From Prinia subflava (lineage: Eukaryota > Chordata > Aves > Passeriformes > Cisticolidae), in contig NC_086283.1 of assembly GCF_021018805.1 (NCBI RefSeq), forward strand, positions 12,661,162-12,725,161: DNA of 64,000 nt, read 5' to 3'. Shown here in pieces: positions 51,401 to 64,000 of this stretch. Position 1 is the stretch's first letter. Each line of letters starts with the position of its first letter. The notes beneath the pieces were generated by a model that was not told the origin of the DNA, did not search any database, and saw only the letters and a list, made by a program, of their open reading frames with translations. A program made the position numbers and the translations under genes.

Positions 51401-53688
51401 TAAAACAAAGTAAAAGCCAAAACTTCAAAAAGAAATTCTGACTAATTTTTAGTAAGACTCTCCCAAGGAAATAGCTGAAAAGACACAAGAAAATTAACTT
51501 TGGAATGTATAATCAAAGAGGCAACTTGACATACAGTACCTTGGAGCACATCACTATCAAATGACACATGCAATACTCCTAATAAATAACAACCTGCAAA
51601 TGCTGTGGTTAAAACATACAGGCATTAGAAAAAAATATTAAACCAGAGGTAAAAAAGTGGTACTTGGTCTTTAGCATCAGCAAACGACAGGAACACCAAG
51701 TCTTGCCCACATGTGTCAGGGACTTCACAGAGCACATACTGAAGGCAAATCCTGGTGTCATGACATGGTGTCTCATTCAGCTGCAAACTGGAGCAAAACA
51801 GTAGATCCTGAGTCACAAAACACAACCCTAGTAGCAAATTAGGCAGGAAATATCCAGGAGGCTAGACAGTTTAACAATATTGGAGATGGGATGATATAAA
51901 ATCAACATGGATTTTCATTGGAAGACCTGAAAACTACAGTAAAAGCCGCATTACAAACAGATTAGAGATGGAGACAATTAGCTGGCACCGATGATTGTGT
52001 AGGTAAATATATACTTCTCAGTCTTCACCCCAGAAGGGAATCTGATTCCTGGCCTTTCTGAAAGCAGGAGATCCAGACCATTATCCCCTTTGTACATTTG
52101 TTTTGCAGAAAGTGCATGAACAACACACAATCTCTAGTAACAGGCTGTGCTTCTGAGGGTCTAAACAGCCACATAGCTGGCAATTCTCTGAACACACTGT
52201 GTTTAATGGCTTTGAATACAGTAGAGGAGGCAGCAGCATTTCATCTATTCAACTCTTAAAGGCGATTTATTACAATTTTTTGGAAAATACATGCTTATAT
52301 TAGATTCCAGGGGGTAAAAGGATGTGTTGACAAAGGGCACATTTATTAGGGGAGACTTAATTGCATACTTAACCTTAGGTACATGCTGTTTAATGGCAAA
52401 TAAAAATATGCCAAGCATTTTGTATTTTTCAGAACAGGGGCCAAAGGCAACAGAAGAATCAAACTCTCAACAGAGAGATATCTTTTCTTTTTTCCTCATT
52501 TCATCATGGCTAAAGTAACCTCTAGATTAGAATAATAATAAACAAGATGTTTTACAGAAGTGGAGCTCTGTTCTCTGCAGTTCCAACTGCCTCACCCACC
52601 TATCTGCATATATATAAACTGCATTCTTCTGCATCTCAATGGCAAAACAAGTGTCCTCATAACTAGTGGGCAATATTTGTTACAAATCATGTAATAGTTA
52701 ACCTGTTTGCACCTCTTTATTTTGTTTCACTTGTATCAAACTTCGCCTTTCCTACAAGTGCTTGGCACAGCAGCTTGTCACATTGAGGGAAATCCTCTCC
52801 AATAATATCCTGTTAACCAATATGCTCTCAGTAACTGCTAAAATCACAGGGGCTACAGGGACCTAAATAGTCTCCAAGGTTTTGGAGGGAGATGATACAT
52901 GATTATGTGTGGAAAACATCATTTTTAGAGTAAAAAGAAATGAAATAAAGCAACATCTATATTCACTCAAGAGGAGAAAATCTAATTGGGAGAAAAATCA
53001 CAACACTGATCTTCCCTCTGCTTGAACCTGATCACCACAACCACGTTCTAGACAGTCAGCTTCCCAAACCCAGAGTCATGCTGCTGGTCTTCAAAGCCTT
53101 TCATAAACTAGTTCCTAGGGAAATGAAGGAGGCAAACTCAGCACACTGTCATGTCCACCACCATGAACTGACAAGGGACAAAGGGCAGTATTTAAGTGGA
53201 AATCTATCCCTTATCAGGTACCAGAATTTTCCTCCCAGTGTGAGAAGGGAGGATGTGAACTGCGTATTTACAGATTTCACACTCTGTGTTCCTTGTTCTG
53301 TGAGTAAAGGTCATGTCAGTGACCAAACAGAAGTGAAAACAAAAATTATGTGGAGAAATCAGTTGCAATCTAAGACAAAACAGGTAATGTCTTTTCCTGG
53401 TTTGACAAAACAGTTTCTTGGGGAGAAGTAAAAGTTCCTTGTTACATTGGCCCACAGCTCCTGATAACTTGGGTGAAAGAAGCCTGAATACAATTCAAAA
53501 CAGACCATCACAGAAGATTGGGAATTGGCACGTGCACATTTGGCCAATCACCCAGTACATCAATCATTTGAATTGTTCCCATCTTCTCACCACATACATC
53601 AGATCTAAACCAAACCTAGGCCTTAGGCCCAGAAGATGTTTGACTTTCTGAAGAAAAATTCAGAAAAGAAGAATTAAAAACCATTACT

Positions 53689-53712
53689 AAAACAATAACC
53701 AAAACAATAACC
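53689..53712. repeat. 12-bp tandem duplication
   Basis: The unit aaaacaataacc occurs twice without mismatch (53689-53700 and 53701-53712). Confidence 0.85.
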
Positions 53713-54573
53713 ACATTTTTTGTTGTAGTCCCTCTGCCTTCATTCTCTGCTTGTGCATGAGTTGTACAAGCTCTGTGTGAATGTGTGACTGCTGAGACTG
53801 GCAGCCACAAAGCAGGTGTGTGATGTTTATACCTCCTCCTCCTCTGGTAACATGGGAAACCTCTCAGCACAGCAGTGTTTGGCATGGTCAAACATTGCAG
53901 TGATACAATAAACATTGGCATTTGAATCTAGCAAAGTAACTTAGGATCACAACTATTTATCCCAGTGAATATTAAAGATGCTTCTTCCTGTGACAATGCC
54001 AACTTGTACTAAAAATAATGTATTCTAACCTCTTGCAATGCTGTGAGCAAATACACAGACTGAAATTCCAGGGTGTGACAGGAGTTGTATTTTTGAATTC
54101 TCGTATTCTCAGAGGTACTAAAGGGTGGGAAACAGTAAGAATAACAAGGTAATATAAAGTAGCAATAATATTTGAGTCTAAAATATGTTTCTGTACAGTG
54201 ACAATAAAAAATGAATTCTATTTAATTCTATGAGCATTTTGATAAGCAACCCCATATTTTTCTTTATAATTTCTGATGGGAAATGGAGGAAGAGAATCAT
54301 GCTTTTGAAACAAACTCAAGACCTCAACTCCTGTCTTTTTATATCTCCCAGCTGGATTTCTATTTACCAATACCATACAGTTATTCTACTGTCTTGTATT
54401 TTGAGACATCACAGAGAAGGAAAGATTTACCTGCTTTTACCAGTTAGTCTTTTTGAAAGGTTTACCTATCATTTGCATTTATGATTTCATGTCTTACTAG
54501 CAGTGTTATTCAACACTTCCATTCTGTCCACATATGCTTCTAAGTTTACCATGAATGAGCTTATCATTTAATT

Positions 54574-54613
54574 AAAAAAAACCAAAACAAAACAACCCAA
54601 AACCCATTCCCAA
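54574..54613. repeat. A/C low-complexity patch
   Basis: AAACC, AAAAC and AACCC units form a 40-base patch after a run of A. It belongs to the same class as 42419-42537. Confidence 0.75.
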
Positions 54614-57600
54614 AATGCTGAGAGAGTTAAAGACTCTATTAATGATCAAGGCATTATTTTTCACTTTTATGAAACCAGTCCAAACTACGCATTAAGATAC
54701 AATGAAATTTTAAGGTAAAAACCAGACTATATAGAGGAAAATATCATAAGGTTTCTACTACTATGGAAGGATAGAGGAGGAATACAGAATAGGAAAAGGG
54801 GATTAAGAAAAAATATACTTAAGAGAAGAATAATTTAAAAAATTACATGAGAAAGCTGGAACTGCAGCTTATCTGAACAGTCTTAAGCTCCTAAACAACC
54901 AGACAAACAAACAAAATCTATTACTGGTAATCTACTACTAACCTGAAAAAAAATCTGTTCATCCCCTGAGAGTTCACATGTTCACAGACGACTGTGTACT
55001 TTGCAGTATTTAAGAAAAATATCTCAGACTTATGAGAGTAAAACAGAGTATAGTATATATTCTGAATGGAAGATGACTAAGTAACTCATTTCAGATACTT
55101 CAGGGAGGGATGCTGAAATAGGAAGTTTGATATGGATCAGAATGTCCGATTTGTCAAAAATGATGGTCAGCACCAGGAGGAAATCTTCATTTCTCCCTGC
55201 TTCATCTCCATTAAAGTTTCATTCAAAACAAAAGTAAACCAACACTTCAGAGTGTAAAAAAATGCTATGGTTTCATCAGTCAGAATGGCAGAGCTCTGTC
55301 ATTCCAACTAAGCAAGCTGAGCTCATGAATTGAATCCTCTGAGGGCAACTGAACAGAAGCTGTAACCATGTGGATAACCATCCTGAATTGAAGCCTAATT
55401 TAATAAACAGTAGTCCTCTTTCCAGAAGTCAGGCTGAACCGTGGATCTGATTTTGAAGAATTGCAGTATTTCATAGTCAAGCGAGTGGAAGAAATATTGT
55501 GAGTGACTTAAATCCCCTACTCCAGAGGAAAAAGAAAAGCTTTCACATTGACATGTTACCATTTATGATATACTTAGCTGCACTCTAGCTGTACTTTTCT
55601 TTCTAACAAAATTCAAGTACTAAAGAATAAAAGTACTGTCAATTTATCCCTCCACTAAGTGCTACTTTGTAAGGGTTTTTTTCTTCTCTTAATGTTTTCC
55701 ACTTGCTTAGTTCCAGATTTTGCTGCTAATACCTACATTATGCATTTTGTCACATAGGGTACAAACATCAGCACCAACAGAAACAGGCCAACAAAATTGT
55801 TCTTATAACTAATGCTTTCAGTACTAAGTTTTAAAACTTGTCTGCACTCTTACCAAATTCCAAAATATGCTTTAAAGGACATCTTTTCTATTGCAGTTTT
55901 CTCCCATGAAGTATGGTGCCTAAAAAAATTTTTTCCATACATAAAAGAAGCTCTTTCCATGCGTTTTTTGTACTTACAGGAAACTTTCAGATGACATCTT
56001 TTTCTCTGTGACAATGTATCATATATGATTTTTCAAGACCCAACACAAACCAGAAATATCTTTTTCCCCCCCACGGTAAACCTTCATTTAAGTCGAGCTC
56101 AGAGGATTCCAGCAATATTTTAATAAAAGCCTACTCTGTGTTACAAACTGTCTTTACACACATATTCAAGGATAGCTGCTTAAAGTGGAAAAATATGCTT
56201 TAGAATATCTTTGATGCTTAATTGTCAGCAAGGGTTAAAGCCTCTTAAAGCTATTTAATTCCAAATTGCAAAAACTACTTAATATCACTGCTATATATAG
56301 TAAGTTGTTTTATGCATAAATATGTCAAGGTCATTTGGTGCCATTACTAATATAAGAAGCCATTTCAGTATGAATGTTATTAATTGGAGGATTAATCAGT
56401 CATACAGCAATGCTTAAGCAACTTCTTCACAAACCTTGCAAATTCCAGGGTCATGTCTCCAAATATTTAAAAAGGACAATTGCTTCTTTCCCCCATTTAC
56501 AAATCTTTCAAGGACACTAAGTCAGGTCCCACCTACCAACTTAGGAATAATTTCTGCCTCCAAAGAGGAAATAGCTTCATAATTTTCAACAACAAATAAA
56601 AGTGGCTCTTACTACCACTCTCTGTCTTCAGTATATTATTTCTTACGTGTTACTAATCAGAATCCCTTACTATGATTTCATAATTTGAGTATGGTCATTG
56701 TTATCTGCTTTAGCTTGCCCACAACAAACTAAAAATAATTAAATGTAGAAAAGCACCTTTAAACAGTGTACCATCTCCAGGTGAACAGTTTCTATACATT
56801 TTAAAAATAAACAAAATCATAGCTAATTATGTATGACAAGAAAACGCCCAAAATGACTAAAATAATGAAATATGCATTACTGAAAAATTTTAAGAAAGGA
56901 CTGAAACTTGGAGATGAACAAAACAATATTAAGTCAAATAACAAGAAGAGGAGCTCTAACTTTTAAAGTATTAAAAAAATCTGCAGGTATTAGAAATAAG
57001 TTATTTCAAGTAGTCCATCATACTGGTATAGCAGACACCTTTAATTTAAACATTAATCTGGGATTTTCCCCTCACTAGAGCAACATCCCCCATCTAGAAA
57101 GCAAAGACCAGATTTAACTCTTTAGATGCTGCAGTGAAGCCCACATAAATTCATATTCTTTCATGAATCCAAGAGGCCCTGGATTGCATCCTTTGAAATA
57201 CTAAATTACAGGCTTTCAACTCATTGAGAAATGAGTCATGAGGCAATATGCACAGTTCATAACCACTGGCAGCATCCACCAGTGTATAACTCAACCATCC
57301 CTGAGAAATTAGGTAGGCATGAAATAACAATCATACCTCTACATAAAATATACGTAACATTTTACATACCGACCTGTATATCAAACTGTTGTTACTTCCC
57401 CACTTTTCTTCTCCTGTTTATTCTTGCCTGTAACACCACAACACCCTCAAAAGACACATACTCACAAAGGCTGGAGTTTCCAAAATAGTCTGTTTCTGCC
57501 CCTCTCTATGGGGAATCATGGAAATTCATGCTTCTCTGGGTGGCTTTAAACAACATCTCCCTTTCCTGCCACTCAGCTGAGGGGAAGGTAAAGGGCAGGA

Positions 57601-58740
57601 ATGCAGAGCACAGCTCCTACTGTCAAACCTGCCTGGTGAGTCTGAGTCCCACAGGCAATGCTCAGGCCCTGTGGAAAATGGGGCACCTGGCCCAAACTTG
57701 TGCTAGGGCATCTTCTGGGCAGGAAGATACAGTACACACGTGAACACACCACTGCCTTGATATGACAAGTGCTCTGAAAGATTTCTTTGTTTTTAAGACT
57801 ACAAGCCTTTTCCAAAATCCACACCTGAGCTCAATGCAGCAATCCATCTACTGTTTTGAGAGGAGTTTCACCCCATACAGCTTGGCCTAGAAGAGAACCA
57901 ATACTGCCAGGGTGAGTCTGCTCTTTTTGGCCTGCTTTAATACATGACACCATGACATAAAGTGCCTTTTACCTCAGAAAAAGGCTTGTTGGGTTTTTTT
58001 CCTTGCCCATTTCACAACTACTTTTTATAGTTCTTGATGAATCACAGCAAGACAGATAACTTAGATAAATTGGATCATAGCCAGTATAACCCATCTCACA
58101 GCTGCTCTCTACCTCTGCAACAGAAACATCCTTCATCATAAGATCTGTTAAAATAAGCTGTCAATAAAAATTCTCTGCATTTATCTGGAAAAGAGTTGCT
58201 GGCAGAAAAGGCCAGTAGCAATAAAATCTGAGATAGGTTCTGCAGTATCAGTCAGCATTCAGGGAGGAAAAAGAATCAGCCTTACATTTAATTAGAATTA
58301 TGCAGAAGAAAATATGTGGCCAAACAAATATTCAGTGTTTGTAAATCCATTGATCTCCACTAAGCCTTCTTTACACCTACTGGCACCCACTAAAAGTACA
58401 AGTGCCTTTCTCTGGAAATGAAATACCATATACACTGATCTGGAAGAGAGAAGAAGGTGTTTATATCTTTATTAACATCCTGTATATCCCATTTAACATT
58501 TTCTTTTCAATGCAGTGCTATAGGGAAATATACTACCCTACCCTGAGCAGACCAGCAATTCCTACACAGAGAATGCCATGCCCTGGTTTTGGATGTGGTA
58601 CCTTGTTTAACTACAGACAAAAAGCTGCACTGCCCGGGATGCTCTAATGCTGGGTATTAAACAGCAAACTATTTCTCTATGCATGGCACAGGCATAGGAA
58701 TAACTTTAACAGTGAGTCTTGTTGCAACCGCACTAATAAA

Positions 58741-58857
58741 TTCATTTTACGTGTAATGGAAATAAGGCAATGAGACAGTAAGTAAATTGTCCAGCCACAC
58801 ACCCAGGAGAAGAAAAGAAATTTTCAATTCTCAACCTGTTGATGCCACTTCTAGACC
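58741..58857 (+). mobile_element. MIR SINE core and 3' part
   Basis: The segment starts ttcattttacgtgtaatgga, continues aataaggcaatgagacagta, then agtaaattgtccagccacac, and ends with ttctcaacctgttgatgcc. From memory, the MIR core reads CATTTTACAGATGAGGAAAC, TGAGGCACAGAGAGGTTAAG, TAACTTGCCCAAGGTCACAC, then ATTCGAACCCAGGTCTG. The four blocks appear in the correct order with close spacing in plus orientation. MIR is a tRNA-derived SINE active before the amniote radiation, so the copy is old and immobile. Some MIR copies act as enhancers, but nothing here shows that. Confidence 0.65.
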
Positions 58858-61800
58858 ATATTTTAATCTTCTTAATAGTCCACTATTGATCCAGATACAG
58901 AGGTCCTGTCAAACTTCGTATGTCTTAAACAGAAAAGACAACAGCTGTTCTTTATTGGCATGAAGGTACTCCCTTGTCTTGGAGTGATCTACTAAGAACA
59001 AAACAAGGTTCAAAACAATTCATCACAAGGCATGCACAGCTGAGGAAGAAATTACTAATTTTCTATTCTTCCAAGGTTTAGCAACACTTCTTTGCACTTA
59101 CAGAAAAAAATACTTTTAGACAATAACTAGAATTGTATCACTACCACTTAACTAAGAGCAAGGAAGAGGAAAAAATATTACCCTCAAAATGCCAGTTAAA
59201 AAGAGAGACTCTTTCAGAACTTTGCTGCATCACATAAGCTTCTGAGGTTTCAAGATCTGAGAAATTAATCTAATGCACACAAGTCATGTCAAAGCAGTTC
59301 AAATTGGGTGGGTAGAGGAGATCTGGCTCTTTAGAACAAGATGGCTGAGCTGCATCTCTCTGTATGTAAGTTCTAGGGAAGTCCTCAAAATCAAATTTAA
59401 GGAATTGTGACATATGCAGAACTCTCACAGGCTTTCTAATTGAGGCACAACACCACAGAGGATTAGTTTGATTAGCTTCATTCCCTGGACAAGAGGGAGC
59501 ACTGCAGCAGCTGAGAGTCTCTATTCTGCTTCATTGAAGACTGTGGAACTTAGTGAAAATGAGCGGCTTTTGTCACTTAGTTTATTTGTCGAAAAAAACC
59601 TTCACTTCTCAAATTATCTGCCAACTGAAGGCTTATTCCCATTTTAATGTTTGAGGTTTAGTATCAAATCTGTCACAGATGAAATTGGTCAGCACTATTT
59701 CCTACTGCCAAGGGTTTGTAGCCTTGGACAGAATAAAGGTTCTTCCGTTTTGACTGGACAGAGCTGGAGCTGTAGCTCCCACTGTAACCATCTGGCTATT
59801 TCACAGGCTTGGCTAAGGTACCCCTGGTTTCTCCCACAGACACTTTTCTTAAAAAAATGGGTTTGAATATTTTAAAGTAAAAGCACCAAAAGTCAGCCAT
59901 TCATCTTCTATTTCTTTTAAAGTGACCATGGATTTAATCTCTTCATTTGTCTTTCGGCATCTGTTCACCCAGAGATGAAACACCACGTTTCACTTTTGCT
60001 GTGAAACCTCTGGATATTCCTTTCTGAAGAAAACTCTGCATATTCATTTCTGAAGAGCTCTCATATAACTTGTTTGTGTTTACCATTAATTCCTTTTTCT
60101 AATCACTCATCTGAGTCCTTCCCCCTGTACATAATCCTTACCTGAAGACAGAAACAAAGTTTCAGTGCTTTCATATTGTGCATTTTATTCTTGCACTGTG
60201 AAACAATGCATTTTGTGTTAAGGCAATTTCTTCCACATTCTTTCAACCAGCAATGAGCTGAATGTTCATCAGTAGCTGCAGGATACAGCAAAGAGAAAGC
60301 AAAACAAACTGCAGGGCTATGCATTGCTTCCTTTGGGAATGAGGGAACAAATCCAATAAAAGGCCAGTACATCTTTTATCTAAATTTCCAAAAACTGCAG
60401 CACAGAGCACAAACTGCATTCAGGGGACCCTACCCTGGATATGAGTCACTTTCATGACTGGCACTACAAGCTGAACAAGAAATAGTCTGAAATCATCAAA
60501 TTGATCATATAACTGCCAAAGTATCACCAACAGAGAGACATCAAAAATGGTGTCAACCCTTGTCCCGCTGTAGGTTCCATCATGTGAGGCAATCTCAAAT
60601 TACACAGTCATTGTGCCATTTGAGTCATAATTGTCACAGTCTCAAATGTGCACAGGAGGCACAGCAGCCTCTTGGAAAGGCACCCACCTACTCCCTGTTT
60701 GCCCAAAACTATGCAATGTATATTCTTATGGTTTGATAATGAAATACAAAGTCTGGAGAGGCAGCAGTGATGATGTTCCATCTCCTCCTGCATGAGGAAG
60801 AGCCAAGTGTTGGGAAATCAGTGAGGAAAGGAAAGCTCTTGGATCATTCTTGCTTTTTTGCTAGAAGTGAACTGTGCACCTACCAAGGAAAAAAGTGATC
60901 TGGTCAGCATGCTGAATAAAAGCTAGAAGGTGCAGCAGCATGTGAAATAAATCAAGATTTACAAAGTAGAGCAAGGAATGCAATTTCATGATTGAATACT
61001 CATGTCAAAGATCATCCTGATCCCTTTTCCCTGAACGGCCCACATGCACCACCATCCAACAACTGATTTCTTGGCAAGTCTAAAGCAAAGCCAGAACAGC
61101 AGTCAAGTCCCCTAGGCACTAAAAATCAAGCACTAGTCAATTGTGTCAAGGCTTCTTTCCCAGAAGTAACATTCCATTCCCCAGTCTCACTAAAGCCCTC
61201 CAAGCCTCTTCTCCATCGCTCTGAGTGAAGTCAGTTCCATGCTCCCTTTCCAGGAGCTTCTTAATACTGACATTATTCAACGCCTGTTTCTTTTGCCAGT
61301 AAAATTTGATGGAATTATTAAATACATTTTAGAAACAGCCTACTGGAAATGAATGTTGTCTTTGAAATCTACAGCATTTACACCAAATTCTTTTCATTAT
61401 GCTTTCTACTTTGTAATTAAAAAAAATTTAATCTGCTGGTTTTTATACTTAAGCCTTCTAAACTATTTTCTTTCATGAGCAGTAACAGCCTTCCATTTAT
61501 ATTGCATTATCCATGAGAATTTTCGTGTTAAAGAAGATGAATATTCCACAAATGCACAGGCACTTTTTGGCTATAGCACTCCTACACAAGATGATTAAGT
61601 TTTCATATTGAAATTTGGTACATACCAAAAATGCTGATGAGGATAGTTCCTACAAAGACAACAGGAGATCAGGGAGTTTTCATTTGGAATGCTCAGTAGT
61701 CTCTTGAACTACTCAGCTTTGGGAGAGTCTTTGTCTGCTGGATGTGAATAATGTTTCCAGCATTACATTTCCTGCACCCTTATGGTGGAACTTCACTCAA

Positions 61801-62021
61801 GTTGTTACTACACATAAATATACGTCTGTCTCTGTGTATTACTAGAAATGGTGGCATGAACCACTTTCTGCAGCAGCAGTAGAAAATACTTTTTTCCTCA
61901 TGCTGATACTTTCAGGGACTAATAAAAACAGTATCTCTTGCTGACCATAGGCAACATACCATAAAGACAATGCATAGTTTTGGGGGTCTGTCCCTTATGT
62001 ACCAAGATGAAAAAAAAGATG

Positions 62022-62024
<3 letters not shown>
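58858..62024. other. Non-coding unique DNA; one minus-strand exon-like interval
   Basis: No gene is recognised. An exon-like interval at 60142-60195 on the minus strand is described in the findings. Other open frames are short and unremarkable. Confidence 0.5.
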
Positions 62025-62058
<34 letters not shown>

Positions 62059-62094
62059 TTATTTATTTATTTATATTTATATATACACACACCC
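62025..62094. repeat. Compound TA / TTTA / CA microsatellite
   Basis: About 30 bases of TA are followed by five TTTA units, a second TA stretch and a short CA run. The compound structure and the pure TA core suggest high length polymorphism. A 74-codon open frame across it, rich in alternating I and Y, is an artefact. Confidence 0.97.
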
Positions 62095-62924
62095 CGAAGT
62101 AATTATCAAAACACCTAAGACTGGAGTAAATAGTACTTTTAGAATTAAAAGGTGGAAGAAGCATTGTAGGAATACCACCTTTACTCTAGCATAAGTAATC
62201 TACCAGAACCTCTAATTACAACAAGAGAAGTTTAATATTTGTCTGTCATTTTACACCAGAAAAGGCTCAATAAAACAATACCTCCATCCCCTTCCCCATC
62301 AGGAATGTACCAATTTTGATTGGACCTGATTTCACAGAAGATTTTTTTCAGGCTCAGAAGAGAACTTCCATCACAAAAGAACAAGCAATGCAGCTCCATT
62401 AGAATTTGAAGAATTCACAAATTACTCTTGAATTCAAGTATGCATTACTGATACCAATAACTAAAGGAAACTACAGGCTAGGTGACCATGATACTCTACT
62501 GGCTTCTATCTGCCATAGATAGCCTATGCTTCCTGCAGGGCATGAGATTTATCGGGCCGCTATGACAAAGCCCGTTCCAATTTTGGAGGGAAAACTTGCA
62601 TAAAAGCTGACCTCTCTAGTTTATTAAATAACATCCTGAAATTTCTGATGACTTTCAAACAGTCTTGTAATACCCCACTGGTAGGAAACATAACAAAGAG
62701 TTAGGCAGACAGAAAAATTGCCCCGTATTTCAGAGTTATTTATTCAAAATAGTTATGAGTCCTTGAATTTTTCATCTAATGTGAAACTTTTCAGTTCACC
62801 GTGCCCTATCTTCACATGTAACATAATACATATGTAGTGAGACACAACACATCTGTGTTCAAGAGTATTCAACATCAAAATACTTTTTGCTATCATTTTT
62901 CAGTATTAAGAGAAGTATTTTTGA
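62095..62924. other. Non-coding unique DNA, nothing recognised
   Basis: Unique A+T-rich sequence with no repeat, RNA or exon that I can recognise. Confidence 0.55.
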
Positions 62925-63179
62925 TATCCTAAAATGAGACCAGAAGTTGCCAAGAACTGGCTGGTGTACTTCAGGGACTTTTTCAACCCAAGAGCAAAGA
63001 GCAAAGTGTTTGAGCAGATTGAAATTTCTGAGCTGGTCTACGTTTTCACAGGAAGCAACAGCAGTGTATTCCACTGTGCTCTACCCAGTGCTGAAACAGC
63101 CTTCAAAGGCAACACAAGTATTTTGGGCAAGAATTCTCACGGATTAGAGAATTTTTTCTTTCCTTTGCCCTTGCTTTAA
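62925..63179 (+). other. Unrecognised protein-like open frame (81 codons from ATG)
   Basis: The frame is open from 62925, just after an in-frame TGA at 62922-62924, to a TAA at 63177-63179. The first ATG is at 62934. The first 50 or so codons have coding-like usage (GAA, AAG, CTG, GTG, TTC, GAG, AAC), and the translation contains NWLVYFRDFFNPRAKSKVFE followed by an acidic/hydrophobic stretch. The last 20 residues turn low-complexity (F/P/L), suggesting that any real coding part ends earlier. A plausible acceptor, tatcatttttcag, lies upstream at 62891-62903, but the in-frame TGA separates it from the frame. I do not know the family. It could be a decayed retrocopy, part of an exon or chance. 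Confidence 0.25.
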
Positions 63180-64000
63180 AATGGATGAAATACATGAATA
63201 GTTTATATCTTAACCTCTTCTAACCATCTTGCAGTGTTCAACAGGGATGGAAATTTTTCTACTTGCATGCTGCAAATATACACAGTGTGAGTATATAAAT
63301 GTGAATTTCCATATATTGTGCAATACCTAGTTATTCACTTTGCAAAATTATTACACTCTCTTTCTTAAAATCTACAGAGAAATCTAGCACTCATATGACA
63401 AGCAGTAGAACCTACTAGGAAAAAACTCTATTAAATACCTTGTGCTTACGCATAATGAATTATAGTTCCAGAAACAGACAATTCAAAGGGTTTCTTGCAT
63501 TATTTCACAGATAAAAATGGGTCCACTCATTAAGTGGGTAATTCTAAACTGAGAATAAGATACCTAAAGGATTCAAATGAATAATTCTTTTAAGAGAGAT
63601 TCACTGCCAAGAAGCCATTATCTGTTATTTGTGATTTGCAAAAGGTTGATTTTAGCAATAGATCAGTTTATTGACCTGAAACTAAACTTTGTGCACTCCT
63701 GAAGTCAAACTCACTTTTGAATGAGCTACACCTTATGTATGTTTCTCCAAAAAAGCCTCTTTCAAAACAAAGGAGGGTAAGAGTTGACTGGATAAGTGAT
63801 TCCGTTACCCAAGAATAAACTCCATACAAAGCTATTTATATTATCTTGCCTACACAGCACAGTATAACATTTTCCTTCTGCATAATAACATACTCTGCAT
63901 TTGCAGAGCAGAGATACTATATGTTATGACAGAACTGTTTTATCCTGTTCAAAAATGGCATGCATCAATGGGAAAATATTAAAAGAGCAGAAGGAGAAGA
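63180..64000. other. Non-coding unique DNA, nothing recognised
   Basis: Unique A+T-rich sequence runs to the window end with no feature that I can support. Confidence 0.55.

Larger units (their letters stand above)
47300..58740. other. Non-coding unique DNA, nothing recognised
   Basis: This is the longest featureless stretch. It contains a double hairpin at 48393-48434, a 12-bp tandem duplication at 53689-53712, an A/C patch at 54574-54613 and a 12-A run near 47627. The 117-codon plus frame at 53078-53431 has no recognisable domain, and a minus frame overlaps its 3' part. Splice-like pairs on the minus strand near 49910-49940 would give only an 18-nt microexon and are too weak to call. Confidence 0.5.

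Noticed and set aside
53078..53431. 117-codon plus ORF
   Set aside because: No recognisable domain, and a minus-strand frame overlaps its 3' part, as is common for chance frames.
1..64000. Prokaryotic operon, phage, CRISPR array or toxin system
   Set aside because: There are no closely packed open frames, no ribosome-binding sites before long ORFs and no regularly spaced direct repeats. The repeats present are those of a vertebrate genome.

Overview
The window looks like nuclear DNA of a land vertebrate, most likely a bird. It is A+T-rich throughout and has no dense bacterial- or viral-style gene packing. Interspersed repeats are sparse. The ones I can recognise are tails resembling CR1 LINEs, cores of the ancient amniote SINE MIR, one fragment resembling a bird endogenous-retrovirus LTR, and long T/G or A/C low-complexity tracts of a kind I associate with bird assemblies. 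I recognised these by eye from memory of the consensus sequences; no alignment was run. A crocodilian or turtle is not excluded.

I cannot identify any protein-coding gene. The longest ATG-started open frame is 166 codons, and nearly all such frames look like chance frames in A+T-rich DNA. No exon chain, CpG-island promoter, tRNA, rRNA or CRISPR array was seen. The window is best read as the inside of a very large intron or as a gene desert.

Layout. 1-13 kb: unique DNA with a 24-T run (887-910), a short tandem duplication (5926-5957), a purine-skewed block (about 8087-8530) and a CR1-like tail (13112-13174). 13-29 kb: unique DNA with a GGA tract (18338-18365), a MIR-like core (22261-22310), a perfect 16-bp hairpin (26759-26794) and stretches whose texture suggests conserved non-coding elements. 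29-48 kb: a T/G tract (29946-30100) and its A/C counterpart (42419-42537), an LTR-like fragment (43232-43575), a TATC/TA microsatellite (44865-44912) and the clearest CR1 tail (47244-47299). 48-64 kb: a double hairpin (48393-48434), the clearest MIR (58741-58857) and a compound TA/TTTA/CA microsatellite (62025-62094).

The most useful leads are two unrecognised open frames with protein-like codon composition (36799-36975 and 62925-63179, both plus strand) and three short exon-like intervals with good splice signals (9491-9560 plus, 29255-29317 minus, 60142-60195 minus). None can be tied to a known family, and chance splice-site pairs are expected in 64 kb. I found nothing that amounts to an undescribed multi-gene system.
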